DNA of 64,000 nucleotides. Origin: Schizochytrium sp. TIO01 (Eukaryota; Sar; Bigyra; Thraustochytrida; Thraustochytriidae). Shown one piece after another: positions 42,902-54,582 of this stretch. Below the pieces are notes generated by a model. It was not told the origin of the DNA. It ran no database searches and saw nothing but the letters and a program-made list of their open reading frames with translations. The stretch's first letter is position 1, and each line of letters begins with the position of its first letter. The stretch is taken from the NCBI GenBank assembly GCA_004764695.1, contig SMSO01000007.1, positions 1,805,270-1,869,269 of the forward strand. The letters run 5' to 3'. The position numbers and the translations under genes are program-made.

Positions 42902-42957
42902 TCGATTGATTGATGGTTCGATTGATTGATGGTTCGATTGATTGGTCAATTGATTGC
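42902..42957. repeat. 16-bp minisatellite
   Basis: Three units of CGATTGATTGATGGTT-type sequence, the last truncated and followed by more GATT words. Confidence 0.85.
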
Positions 42958-45540
42958 TCTGCACGTACGTACATACAGAGATAGCGACCAAAACACTCGA
43001 AGGATAGGATAGGTACAGATACAGATGGCAGATGAGACTGACTGTGTATTGCTTTCTGGCAAAGCCAAGCAAATACGATGCGACCTTATAACGAGGCGCT
43101 CTTCGGGCCTCGAGCTGATGAGGCCGAACCTGGCATCGCCTACAGTAGCAGCAGCAGCAGCAGCAACGAACTCTGTAGCGACAACCCTCAAACTTGTTGA
43201 TCTATCGATCATCCATCGATCGACCAAACTTCTCTTTGGTTTGAGACGCCTCCGTGGCTCCTCACTCCTAGTCATCTGGTAGATACTCCTATCACCATGA
43301 TCATGTATTACACCACAGAGGAAAACAAAGCACCGAAGCTCAGCAAAACGCAGAGTGACTCATGGTAGGAGTCCCTTTGCGAAGAAAAAGTGACGAAAGT
43401 TGAAAGATTTTTGAGAAAGGTGATCAACAAGAAAGTGATTCGTTGATTTAGAAGCATGGGAATGATGGCGCTGATGACAGAGGCATAGAGCGCGAGGGTG
43501 CGAGATTGCAGTGGACAGCTTGAAGGCAGCATTGAAGATGGTTCCAAGCTGGTTTCGGATATACATATATTTATATTTATATAGACACAGATTGGTTTGT
43601 TTATTTTTTTATTATCTAAAGTTGAAGAAGTCTACGAACTTGAGGATTGTGGAGGCGATAGATAAGAAGAACTGATTCGTGCGAGGTCGTAGGTACGATC
43701 TGGCCAGCGAGAACAATGGAGACGAACTCCGGACTGGAGAACTTGGAGAACTTGGAGAACCGGCACGGCTTGGAGGCAGATGATTAACTTCAATCGCAAC
43801 GAGGAAGATCATGGTGGCCTGAGGGCTGGCGGCGTTGGGATTCACTCACAAATTAGGCAGCAAGGCGACTCGCAGCCAGCGCTCTGAGCGAGCCAAGAGC
43901 TGGCGCCGAATCGACCATGCAGATAAATGCGGAGGAACAGCCATGCATGATACTGGCGAGTGATTCATCGCAGCCAGAAGGTCGAGCTTCAAGGTGACCG
44001 CGCCATTCGGCAAGCGGCAAGAGCTTCAGGTTCTTCAAGGTGCTCGCTGCGATATCGGGGCAGAACTGAAGTGCTAGGCCGCCCAAGAGCAAAGCCAATC
44101 AGTGGCCCCGGTGGCGACGCAGCTGGCAAAGTAGCAGCCTGAGGCACGGCGGCTAGCACCACCATGGGTTTGCCCAAGATGGTCGCAATGCTGCTAGCTA
44201 GAAATGATGTAGATATAAGGCGAGAAACTCCTATGCTTCATATGAGAAGAATGCGGTAGGCTGGTAAAGGACAGGGCAAGTCTGACCTTGCTTGTTCTAT
44301 TAGAGGCTCGGAGCCTTGGATGCGCCTATGAGACGGACAAAGAGTTGATGGAAGGCTTATAATCTGATACGAAAGACCTGAAGTGAGGCAGACCTCTCGA
44401 TTCGGAACGAGAAGTTCGGGACTTTGACGAGTCAATTTCTGCCTGTGGCATACTTACAGTCTTACAGTAACAGTGCACTACTCAGCGCGAATGATTTAGT
44501 TGTACGTAGTACTTTCACACTTAACCATGTTATAAAAAAAGCTTCCATCTAGGTAGTGCGCTTCTTGGACCTGACCAGCTTCAACTTCGAAACTGAAGCT
44601 GTAGGAGTCAGCGATAAAATTCAAGTCGGTACTACCTGCTTCCTGTTGCTTCCAAGGGTGAGGAGAATCAAGAAACTATGTGAGTAGGACCTTTGTAAGA
44701 CAGGTGGAACGACTCCACAGAAAGCGCCTAGCAAAGCATAGTCCGTATAAACCGATCTTTCATCGGGGTTCAACTTTAAGTAAACCATTTTAGAGCACTA
44801 TGTGATTCCTCTAATTGCCTTATGTGATTCCTTTATCTGCCTTGTGTTGGTTTGCATTTTCAAGAGCTGAAGGAGTGGACTTTGTATGAATTTTGTATAT
44901 TAGGAGCTCTTACCCGTTGCTTTTTATCTTGAACGATAGAGTGCTGACAACTTCAACATGGGAAGTGAAATAAACCAAGTGACCAAGATAGTGAGAAAAA
45001 GGTGTACATACGCCTTGTTCCAAGAGAAAGTCGAAGGAGTAGCAGAGTGTATGAAGTAACGAGGGAAAGATTGCACTTTCCATTTTATTGATCTAGTTAA
45101 TATTTACATGTCCGGTAGATACAACTCTACTTTTGATGCAATACTCTATATATGTTACGCGTTACCTTTACCCCAAGAGAACTTGCTAGCTAGAGCATGA
45201 CATTTAAATGTTATGTTGTCTACTCTTTCTTTTTACAATCAAAGTCACCTAGATTTGCAGCGTCTCATGACAGCAAGCTAAAAAGGTAGTGAAAGTTACG
45301 AGGAGACAATTGAAAAGAAACAGAACCGACCAGAAAAAAAATATTGCTAAATTAAGCCAGGAAATCGCATACTTCGATCCTCGCTAAAGCAAGAACAACG
45401 TGCTACAACTGTAACTCTTCGATCCTTGCTATATTGCTGAGATCTTCAATTGAAGATGCAAGTGGCCGCAGTGAAGTCCCCCAAGAACTAGGATGTAATA
45501 GAACTATGCAAAGTTATGAACCCAGAAATCAATGACCAGA
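42958..45540. other. Spacer
   Basis: No recognised gene. It contains a CAG run (43146-43165), a 22-bp direct duplication (44799-44820 and 44821-44842) and overlapping minus-strand frames at 43853-44177 that do not resemble known proteins. Confidence 0.35.
44799..44842. repeat. 22-bp direct duplication
   Basis: Two adjacent units beginning TATGTGATTCCT and ending TGCCT, differing at a few positions. Confidence 0.8.
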
Positions 45541-45544
45541 AAGA

Positions 45545-48260
45545 TGTAAATACACATTACATTGAAAATGTACGGTGCAATTTAAATTCATGGTTGAAGA
45601 AACAAATTAACTCAACCTGCTTCAATTGTGCATGCAGGAAGATGAATATGGGCAGCTGGAGGTTGACTATAAAGGTGAAGGCAAGAGTCTTAAAGATGGT
45701 TGATTGTACAAGTTAGCGAACTGCTGTCCTGGAAATAAATTCCAAGGCAGACTGATTCATGTACTAATTAGGAGGCTAAGACATTCTTGAACCGTGCTAG
45801 AATCTTTGACAGTGTTAGGTTACTCCAATCTCTTCAGTCATCGATCCGAGTTGCACCATACTTGGTTTTAGGTAAAGTATAGTCAAACTTTAGGTTTCGA
45901 GCTCATCAGCCACGCAAGTATGGTTGTCTATTTCTGCTCTATTGTAAGCCCTATGTCTAAGAGGTCTTTACAAAGGGACGCTAAGATTTCTGGCAATGTG
46001 TTGTTGTCCACTTATTCCTTCGATTGGAGATCTCAGCGATGTATAGTGCAGATCCGGCCTTGTCTCTGTCTCTAATGGGATTGGTCGTGTGCGCGAGACA
46101 TTACTAGAGTCGTTGGTATACTATTATAAATCCTAAGCTACTAACACACGCACATGATAAGTACCTGACCATCAGATACGAAGGTGTGAGGCCAAGGGAA
46201 CTCAATAGTGAAAGTTCACTACATCATCAAGGTATACATAAGCACAAGCTTGAAATAATGGCTGAGGGAACAAGCTCACCAAACTCCGTTAGATATTTGC
46301 AATACAGATGAAGTTTGTCTTAGTCTTCTAACTAAGATATGAATAGCCCATCTGAGTATTCATCTCCAAAGCCAACAAATTGTTATCTTTATAACTCCAA
46401 GTATGCAATGCCTTCTTATACATTCCAAGCTTCTTGCCTTCATTTCCCCAAAGAGCCTCTGGCTGATCAGTAAATATCTTTCAGCAAGAATCAAGAATTC
46501 AAAGTGCACTAGATACCCGACTTTATATAGTCCAAATTTTAAGTGCCTTCTCATTTCAGGAGCCTTCTTTAGTCTCTTTCGAGCTTCTCAAACACCTTGT
46601 ATTCATCCCCCTTGTCGGCCTATCTCTGACCAGGGTGCAACTTTCAGCACTATGAACTTTCGATTCCTTTTTCTCAACTCTGAGTTTTTCTCCAGAGATG
46701 TGACAAAGGAATAAGGTACATGGCATATAGAGTGAGTGCTTATAGGATCAACCCATACTGAATTAATATTCTCTTTAATAGAATATTAAGATCCCCAGTA
46801 TCAGGAACTATTGAAGTAATATACAGCTACTGCCTAACTCCAGACCCGAAACCCGAATAACTCATATATCATCCTTTTTCTCTTTCTCCTGAGTTCGCCA
46901 TCCTTGTCAGACTACCTCTGCATGCTTCACGGCACAAGCTACTCTGCAATAGGAACTAATGGAAAAGACATTGCTAGGGTCTTTGACTTTCCATTTTCGA
47001 TTCTCAAGGATGTAGGACATCCATAAGATCATAACTAGACAACCAGCTGTGTCGTTGAAATCTCAAGATAGATAAAATCAGAAAAGTTGACATACACATT
47101 TGATAGAACCAAACATGGTGGAATTCGAATTGATGGTTGAAAAGACAACTACCCTGACCTTTTCAATTGTGTCTAGTTTAGAATACATCAAGTCTGTCGT
47201 AGTCTCTCACTTGCATGTAAGGCTCTATCGTATAATTACTTTCCAGATATAGAGGATCGCGAACTCTAAAAGCCAAAGTTTATCAAACATTCCTCAGTCC
47301 TCCTCATACCTATGGCCTTCATCCTCAAGAGCAACCCCTAGCTGACCAGATTAATCTTCAGCACGCGTTATTGATAAGATTTAAATGTTGACAAGCACGT
47401 GAAATTGGAATTGAGTAAGTGACCTGACATAGTTTTTCCTGTTCTTCAGCGACTTGTCTTCTTACGGATACACCACATATTCATGGATGCTAATCCTCAT
47501 TTTTGTTCTCCCTAGAAGTACTGATTTTCAATTCAATCTGTGATGTGATAGTGATCTTTAAAGTATGGATCGGTTAGCCTCGTAGATATACCTGCAAATG
47601 TTTGTATATGGCATCCACATTGCAAAATCTTTGAAGATCATCGCTTATCTAATCTGATGACTACAACCTAACAATTGAAAGGAATGGTGGAGACTTTAAA
47701 ACTTGGATCGATAAAGCATTTTGTACCTCCCAAGCAACAACCAATGTAACTTTAGATGCCAGCATTCTTTGGAAAAAGGGGGAAAATATCTAGGTGCATG
47801 CATGCTATCATTAGATCTACACGGCAACAACGACTTTAAGGCTATAATAGTTTAAAAGAAGAACAAGTCCTTGTCTTCCCACATTCCCTTCAATTTTTGC
47901 TAAGTGTTAATTCTCTAACTCTTCAATTATTAAAGTACTAATTTTATCTCGCACTATCTTTAAAGCTTCAGAGCTATGGAAATCATGCATGGACTAAGCA
48001 AGTAATTACACGTGCTTAGCCGTATAACGGAGTCTGCTTCCTTAGTCTCGGAGGCGCATTTCCTACATTCCTAGACCACTAGATGCGTGGCTGTGAAGTG
48101 AAGATTGTGAAGTGAAGATAGTCAAAAACCACAGGTGTATATAAGCATTCGCTAGATTCAAGTATGGTGGAATCTAATTTGATGGCTAAAAAGACAAGTT
48201 AATTTAGCATCTTCAGTTGTGTTTAGTTCAGATTAAGCCTATCTACGTCTCTTATGTAGA
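45545..48260. repeat. Decayed direct-repeat family, four or five partial copies
   Basis: A recurring pattern is visible at 45545-45635, 46231-46500, 47089-47385 and 48133-48260. The fullest order is an ATACACATT-like block, ATGGTGGAATTC, GATGGTTGAAAAGACAA, TTCAATTGTG, an AATACATCAAGTCTGTCGTA block, and about 110 nt later CCTTCAT...CTGACCAG...CTTTCAGCA. A further partial copy of the last block lies at about 46550-46660. All are in the same orientation, with starts spaced roughly 0.7-1.0 kb apart. Copies differ heavily, so the family is old. No open frame is conserved between them. Confidence 0.6.
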
Positions 48261-50324
48261 ACATAAATCAGTCCGCGTTGGAACCGATGCCCAGGACAGC
48301 AGATCACTAACTCTTGAAGAAAACAAAGGCTGGCAATAATCGTGCACAACATGTACATATAGTCTTCGTTTGTATTATGCCGCGCATGTTTTCTTGTTCT
48401 CTTTATCAGAACTTTTGTTAGGTTAGTCGTTCGTCTCACTTTTGATATATAGTGTCCTCGAGAATATTGGCGAGTATGCAACTTCTAAAACATATGGCGA
48501 AAATACTGCTAGTTCCCCTTTTAAAAATGTGATTGTGTTCGAGCTTACATGAGTATGACTTTATTTTTATTCTTTTAAAAGGTGAATAATCTGCATTGTT
48601 TTAACAACGAGCATAGCATTTGACCTCAAATATTTCAACCACAGGACATATTACTGAATCCTCTTTGGCTTTGCGTGGCTTTTCGAAAAAGCACATCGTC
48701 GAAAACCGGACTCATCTCTCTTTTCTTTATGTAATGATAGTCATTTACCATATGCGATCGCTTTGAGAATTCCGATAAAAGCTGTGGCTCAAATTTCCTT
48801 CGAGGTGTTCCTAATGGATTTATAGAATTTTCCTTTGAGTTTATTCAAGGTCTGTGTTACGCGATATAAACATTTTCTCATGTTGAAAGAACCTATAAGC
48901 GCAATTTCTATGTCTGTGGAGAATGGTAATCTCTATGTTAAGAAGAACTACGATTTTTATTTTTGAGGTACACGCATTAAATAAGATTGTATGAAATTTG
49001 AATCGCAGTTAATATTTATATAAAACAAAGATTACAATCGTAACTTATAAAACATAATCTCGATGTCGCTTCGTAGCTAGAAAGAAAACAAAAAAAATGT
49101 TCTCTACAGGTTCGCTATTCGCGTTCAAGTAGTCATAATCCATCACAACCAATTGGCATGAATCGAAACTCTCGAATGGTAGGCCCAGTCTCTATACTGG
49201 AGACGTGTTCCTTTTCATGTACCTAGTACTAAAGTAGACATCGAATGAGGCGTGATTTGATCCTTGTTTCACAGCTTGTATTATGATCGATGGAAAGTTC
49301 AATTACATAGCCCCTGTAATCTTGAACTAAAAAAACAAAACAAATATAACATAGTCCGCTAGTGCTTTCAAACTTTTAAATTAGTTCAAATATTTTACCT
49401 TTTCTTGTTCTAATGGTTACTTCACTTTCTTTTTCTTTTTTCGCAAAAGATAAGAAAAGAAAAAAGCCAAGCGAATTTCATGTAACTTAAGATGCATATG
49501 TATGGATCAAAGTAATGCAAGTTTCTCCTCTAGGTTTGTCTTTGTCCTTTTCCTCGGCTTGTCTCAGTACATTAAGATCTCAGTTTTCGATTTGATTCCA
49601 CACGCTTGCTATGGCAGTATGACCCCTACTCGCTGCCAATAGATCTGATTAAATGTTACACGATGTCATAATCTACGTTTCATTGATGTCTCACCTGACT
49701 GAACCACCCTCTGGTAAATCCTAAGTAAGCCAAACAAACTGACATCTTGCCGTCGAGGGGATCTTCCGTCATCGATAGTAGTAAAAACGTCTATCATGCT
49801 CGACTCGTAGGTACTTTCGCGAGCACGCGCTCAATGGAGAATGGAAGCACATCCACGTCCATTGGCCAATCCAGAGCAGGAGCACAGGCTTCGAAGTCTG
49901 ATGTACTGAGTTGTGACACGCTTGGGAGAAGTTCGGGGCGTCACTCCTCTTTGGCATTTCCCCCTCTTTTACATCACACCATCATGAGAACAACTATAAA
50001 GGAAGCAGCATCATTGTTTTAAAAGACATGTCACCTCTGACCTACCGAGCAGAGCGGCTGGCACGGGCCCTGTAATGCGCATTGAGATAATTTCAATGCC
50101 TCGCCACCGTCGTCACCGCTTCCGCGTTGCACGCCACAGCTTCGAAAGCAGGCATTTCAACACAGTCCGAGCACTGGTTAAACCTCATCGGGGGGTCGAT
50201 GCATCGGAGCAGTCGCTTTCGTTTGGCACCTTCTTAATTCTTATATCAGGGTGGAAAGCCCAAGCCCGGCGTTTTTTCAACTCACCTCCTTTTAACAGGC
50301 TCTTATAAACTTCTTTTTTTAACA

Positions 50325-50364
50325 TTTGTTTGTTTGTTTGTTTGTTTGTTTGTTTGTTTGTTTG
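50325..50364. repeat. TTTG microsatellite
   Basis: About ten perfect TTTG units. Confidence 0.95.
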
Positions 50365-51526
50365 CTAATTCTATTAGCGCGAGCGATATCTCGCACCCAC
50401 AGGGGGACAAGTGTGCATCGATGTAACTGTTCGCGAGCTATGAAACCACATCGGTGGAGTGTAAAGACATCAACTGTCGGGAAGTCCTTAGTTCTTTATG
50501 ACATCATCATCATCATCGTCGTTCGCAAAAGTCGCAAATTTCAGCATTCGGGGTGCTGGTGTAGCATGCTTTCGCGCAGCTGCAGCCAAAACGCCCATCC
50601 AAGAACGCCCAACCATCATCATCTTAAAAGAGAAAACATGCATTAGGCACAGCATCGGCAATTCGGATTTGTCGGCTAAAACGCAGAACAGCATTAGCTT
50701 TTACTGCCCAGAATTACAAACCACAGAAACAAGCAAGCACCACACTAGCTAGACAAAACAGCAACATTGCCAGTCGACGCTACGCCATTCGAGTGATTGC
50801 CTTGACTTGTGCCTTTTCGTAAGCTTAAAGATTTAAAAAAGATTTAAAGGAGCTGCCTATGATTTACAGTATTGGCAACTCCCAAGGTATTCATGTACAT
50901 TGCTGTCGAAGGGACAATTTGTATTTATGAAAGCTATTCTTTTCTCTCCTACTCTATTCCATTCTGTTTTGTTTTTCATTTTAGTTAAAAGAAACGTCAC
51001 AGTTTGGGCACGAACATCTCGTGCGTGTACAATCATTGAGCGAGGAAAACTTGGAGACGCCAGTTTAGTCGAAGAGGAAGATGCGAGTCAGCACCTGAAG
51101 CTGGGCTCTTTGGACATAGATTCATGTAAATTACGGGTTTGTCCTTCTATAAACCTAGGTTGATTGTCATGTGTCATGAAAATTGTAGGCTGCCTTATCC
51201 TTTTAGCCTATAACTCCTGTAGCCTGTACTTTCATGATTTTTAGTTTATTTGTAATGTAGTGCATACCCATCATCATAAACTCATTTCAATTTTCAATTC
51301 TAAGAACTCGTGCGAGGTTTGTATTTAATATTCCAACAAGGTTAACACATTCACACAACTAAAAGCAAGACTGCGTTATCCATAAGATCTTTGCAAAACT
51401 CATAGCAACCGCTCTGAGGAAAGCTCACTCGAAGCATGTGGCTCTTGTAATTCCTTTTCTTCTGATAGCTAGCTAGCTAGCCAGCCAGCCAACAAGGACT
51501 TCCTGCTGAGCTCTTGCGTTTCGTCT

Positions 51527-51536
51527 GCATCATCAT

Positions 51537-51567
<31 letters not shown>

Positions 51568-51577
51568 AGCATCAGCA
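51527..51577. repeat. CAT/CAG compound microsatellite
   Basis: Nine or more CAT/ATC units passing directly into CAG units. Confidence 0.9.
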
Positions 51578-52756
51578 ATAAATAATAAGAACAGTTTCTT
51601 CTACCATCGTGAATGTTACATTTCCACGAGCAGCTCCAATGCAATCAGCGGCACCTGACTAACCAAACCGCAGACTTCGTGTCTTCGCCTTGAAGTTGAA
51701 AGCATGCGCCTAAGTAAGCAAGTAGATGGGCTGCTTATCTGCTGAGTGCGTGCGTAGTTAGGTCGCATTTAATTGATTGCTTCCGCGAGTGAGCCCATGC
51801 GCACCGTTCTTGGGCCACGCTACGAGGTTTCATTCACTCCTTCCTGTTAAATCTCAGTTCAATTGGCCAGGCTCAGAAGTGACAAAAGAGAGAAATTGGT
51901 ACGCAGGAATTCATTTCTTCATCTTTTCATGTTTCGAAAAGAGCAGAGATGGAAGAAAGAATCCGCAGGAAGGAAGAACAGCTGCCTATTTATTACCTGC
52001 GAAGTTGAGACTTTTGGGTGACTCAGGAACTATTTTATTTTTACTTAATTTTAATCTTTAGAAAGGGGGCAAATATTTAGATGAATAAAATAGTTTTAGT
52101 TTTAGTTTTACTTCTTTATTATTATTATTATTATTATATTAAGTTTTAAAAGGAGGGAAATAAAATCCCTTTAAAGATAAACTCATCTTTAGACGCATGA
52201 TAAAACGTAACCCGACCTAGTGCTTGGTGTGGTTTCTGTTTGAAAAGGGATTGATTGAAGGGTCTGTATCTCCTCTTCGGTTTGCCCAAAGGCTCGAGAC
52301 GGAATGTCAGATCGGTGCTCGCTTATTCTAGATAATAGTTTGACGATCGCACAATATCTTGTTTAGTTTTCATCAAAAGCAAAATAAGCAACTGATTAGA
52401 AAGTGATGATCTTTCCTGATTCTTAAAAATAGATTAACTAATAAAACATCATCTTCGTTAAAGAGTGCCATCGTAAGCGACAGAAAGAAAGCATAGAAGC
52501 ATCAAGGTCCCGCATTAGAGCAAAACAACGAAGATAAACTGCTTGTTTTACTTTTGTTGAGAATTCTTAATCTAATTAAAAGAAGTAACAAAGGAGAAGA
52601 GAAAAACTGTTATACCCAAAGAAAAGAAAAGAAAAGAAAAGAAGCTGAAAGACTTCAACCTAAGAAAAAGGTGAGAAGACCTCTTATAGCTTTAATCAAT
52701 TTATTAAAATAAAAAACATTTTTTCCTTTAAAAAATACATCTCAAAATGTAAAAAG

Positions 52757-52790
52757 AAGAAAAAGAAGAAGAAGAAGAAGAAGAAGAAGC
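52757..52790. repeat. AAG microsatellite
   Basis: Trinucleotide AAG run, about ten units. Confidence 0.9.
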
Positions 52791-53158
52791 AGGGGTATAT
52801 ACCATAGCAATCATAATCAGAATAGTAGAAACTGAAAGGAAAAAATATCATGAGTAAAAGGTACTATTAGGTAGTTCGAAGCGTTCCCGGTATCTTCCAC
52901 TGAGATGGTCTTCTTTATAGCAGGTACATTCCTACTACTACGTAGCTTCGTTCGCGCTGGCGTCGCTCGGCTCCGTCTGCTCTATTGCCGTAGGCGGCTG
53001 CAGAGGAGCCAGGAAATGGACACCTTCGCCTCCTCTTGGTATACTCAGCTCTTACTCGCAATGGCCGCACCCCCATTCGCAACACAAGTCAGGCGTAGCT
53101 TGACGAAGTTGACGCTTCGGGTGACGCAGTGTTGCCTATATGTTGGCAAACAAGCTAG

Positions 53159-53400
53159 TGTAAAGTAATGCAATGCAGCGAAATGCGAAGCAATGCAAGG
53201 TAAAGCAACTTGAAGCAATGCAATGTAAAGTAATGCAATGTAAAGCAGTGGAAAGCAATGCAAATTGAAGCAATGCAATGTGCTGTAAAGCAATGTGCTG
53301 TAAAGCAATGTGATGTAAAGCAATGTGATGTAAAGCAATGTAATCTAAAGCAATGCAGTGTAAAGCAATGTGAAGCAATGCACTGTAAAGCGATGCAATG
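53159..53400 (+). repeat. AATGC/AAAGC word array (copy 2), 15-bp periodic core
   Basis: The array is built of AAAGC, AATGC, AATGT and TGATGT words. Its core (about 53270-53350) has a 15-bp period, AAAGCAATGTGATGT or AAAGCAATGTGCTGT. Because units are multiples of 5 and 15 bp, several minus-strand frames stay open across it as His-Cys-Phe/Ile-Thr/Ala repeats; I regard those as repeat translations rather than genes. Confidence 0.9.
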
Positions 53401-54543
53401 AATTGCCTGCTGGCTCGAGAGTAACAAAGACAACGTATCGAGGCAGTGTGCTCCACTGGGTCATATTGAACAGTATTGCGGGGCAATCACAAGTTCGCCA
53501 GCTTGGAAACTCAACAACCCACGCCTCATCTTCCCTCCTTGAGGTCTTTGGGACAGATTTATTTGTCAATGGCAAGTTCAACTTGCACCTCCGTTCTCTT
53601 CTGTGTGTATACGCCGAGCGTTACCAGATTGGAGAGAAACCAGTCTATAAAGCATCGGCATCTGTATTGCGCGATAGTCTACTCAGGCTGAGGCGCGAGA
53701 GGGAGGGACCCAGTGGCCTTTCTTATGGGTTGCACGCGTCGATCTGGGTTTTGTAGAACTTCATGCATGTGAGCAAGGATCTTGAGTGGCGTGGCGAGCT
53801 TGTGCGTGCAAAGTCGCGTGTCTAGATCTTCGACGATGACCTTACGATGTCGAGATAGATGCTGAGGAGTTGGCAAAAGCAAAAAGTAGAATCCACTGGG
53901 TAGTACATCACAGTCTTAGTCGTCTCGCCTCGCCTCGCTGAGGTGAGATTTGAGCAAAGAGCTCTTCGAGCATAAGCTGATCCAATGTACGCGTTGCATT
54001 CACTGCATTTGTCAAAGCAGTCATGAACCATGATTCATGCATAATAGTAAACTATTCATGCTGATGTCATCCAAGGCGGAAGACTCTTTGGGACTTTGCA
54101 TCGTCGTCATCCTAAGCTCCAGTGACGTCTTCATGGTTTGCGCTCGTTCGTGAGACAATAGGGTAGGTACCTTCTACAATTAGCAGGCAATAAGTATGAT
54201 TACTGCCACGCGTACCCTGGTAAAAATACTATTGCTATCAAGAAGTGCCTGAATAGGCAACAGCTTGCGTATTGAGTTGCTGCAGGTTTTACTCGAAGCT
54301 GCCGTTCACTGGCGGAATGCTGATCTTTAAACACGCATTTAGAGCGAGGTTGGATCTCGGTGGCAAGGCCAACCACAATAACCGGCATCAACTCAAATGC
54401 CTTTCTTTCATAAAGAATCAAATACCTGCGCTTCCATCGGTCCTAGTCCTGGAAAAAACAAACAAATGATTCTTTATTTTTCGAATTATATAAAACTAAA
54501 AATCATTATTTACCTGTATATATTTATACCTACGGTAGTATAT

Positions 54544-54582
54544 CACATTTTACATTTTACATTTTACATTTTACATTTTAAT
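54544..54582. repeat. 7-bp tandem repeat (CATTTTA)
   Basis: Five consecutive CATTTTA units. Confidence 0.9.

Larger units (their letters stand above)
48261..53158. other. AT-rich spacer with microsatellites
   Basis: No recognised gene in about 4.9 kb. Simple repeats include TTTG (50325-50364), TAGC (51469-51490), CAT/CAG (51527-51577), TTTTAG and ATT (52087-52139), AAAAG (52619-52643) and AAG (52757-52790). Open frames are below 110 codons and unrecognisable. Confidence 0.4.

Noticed and set aside
53045-53486. Minus-strand frames reading as His-Cys-Ile/Phe-Ala/Thr repeats
   Set aside because: Direct translation of the pentamer array; multiples of five and fifteen bases keep frames open by themselves.
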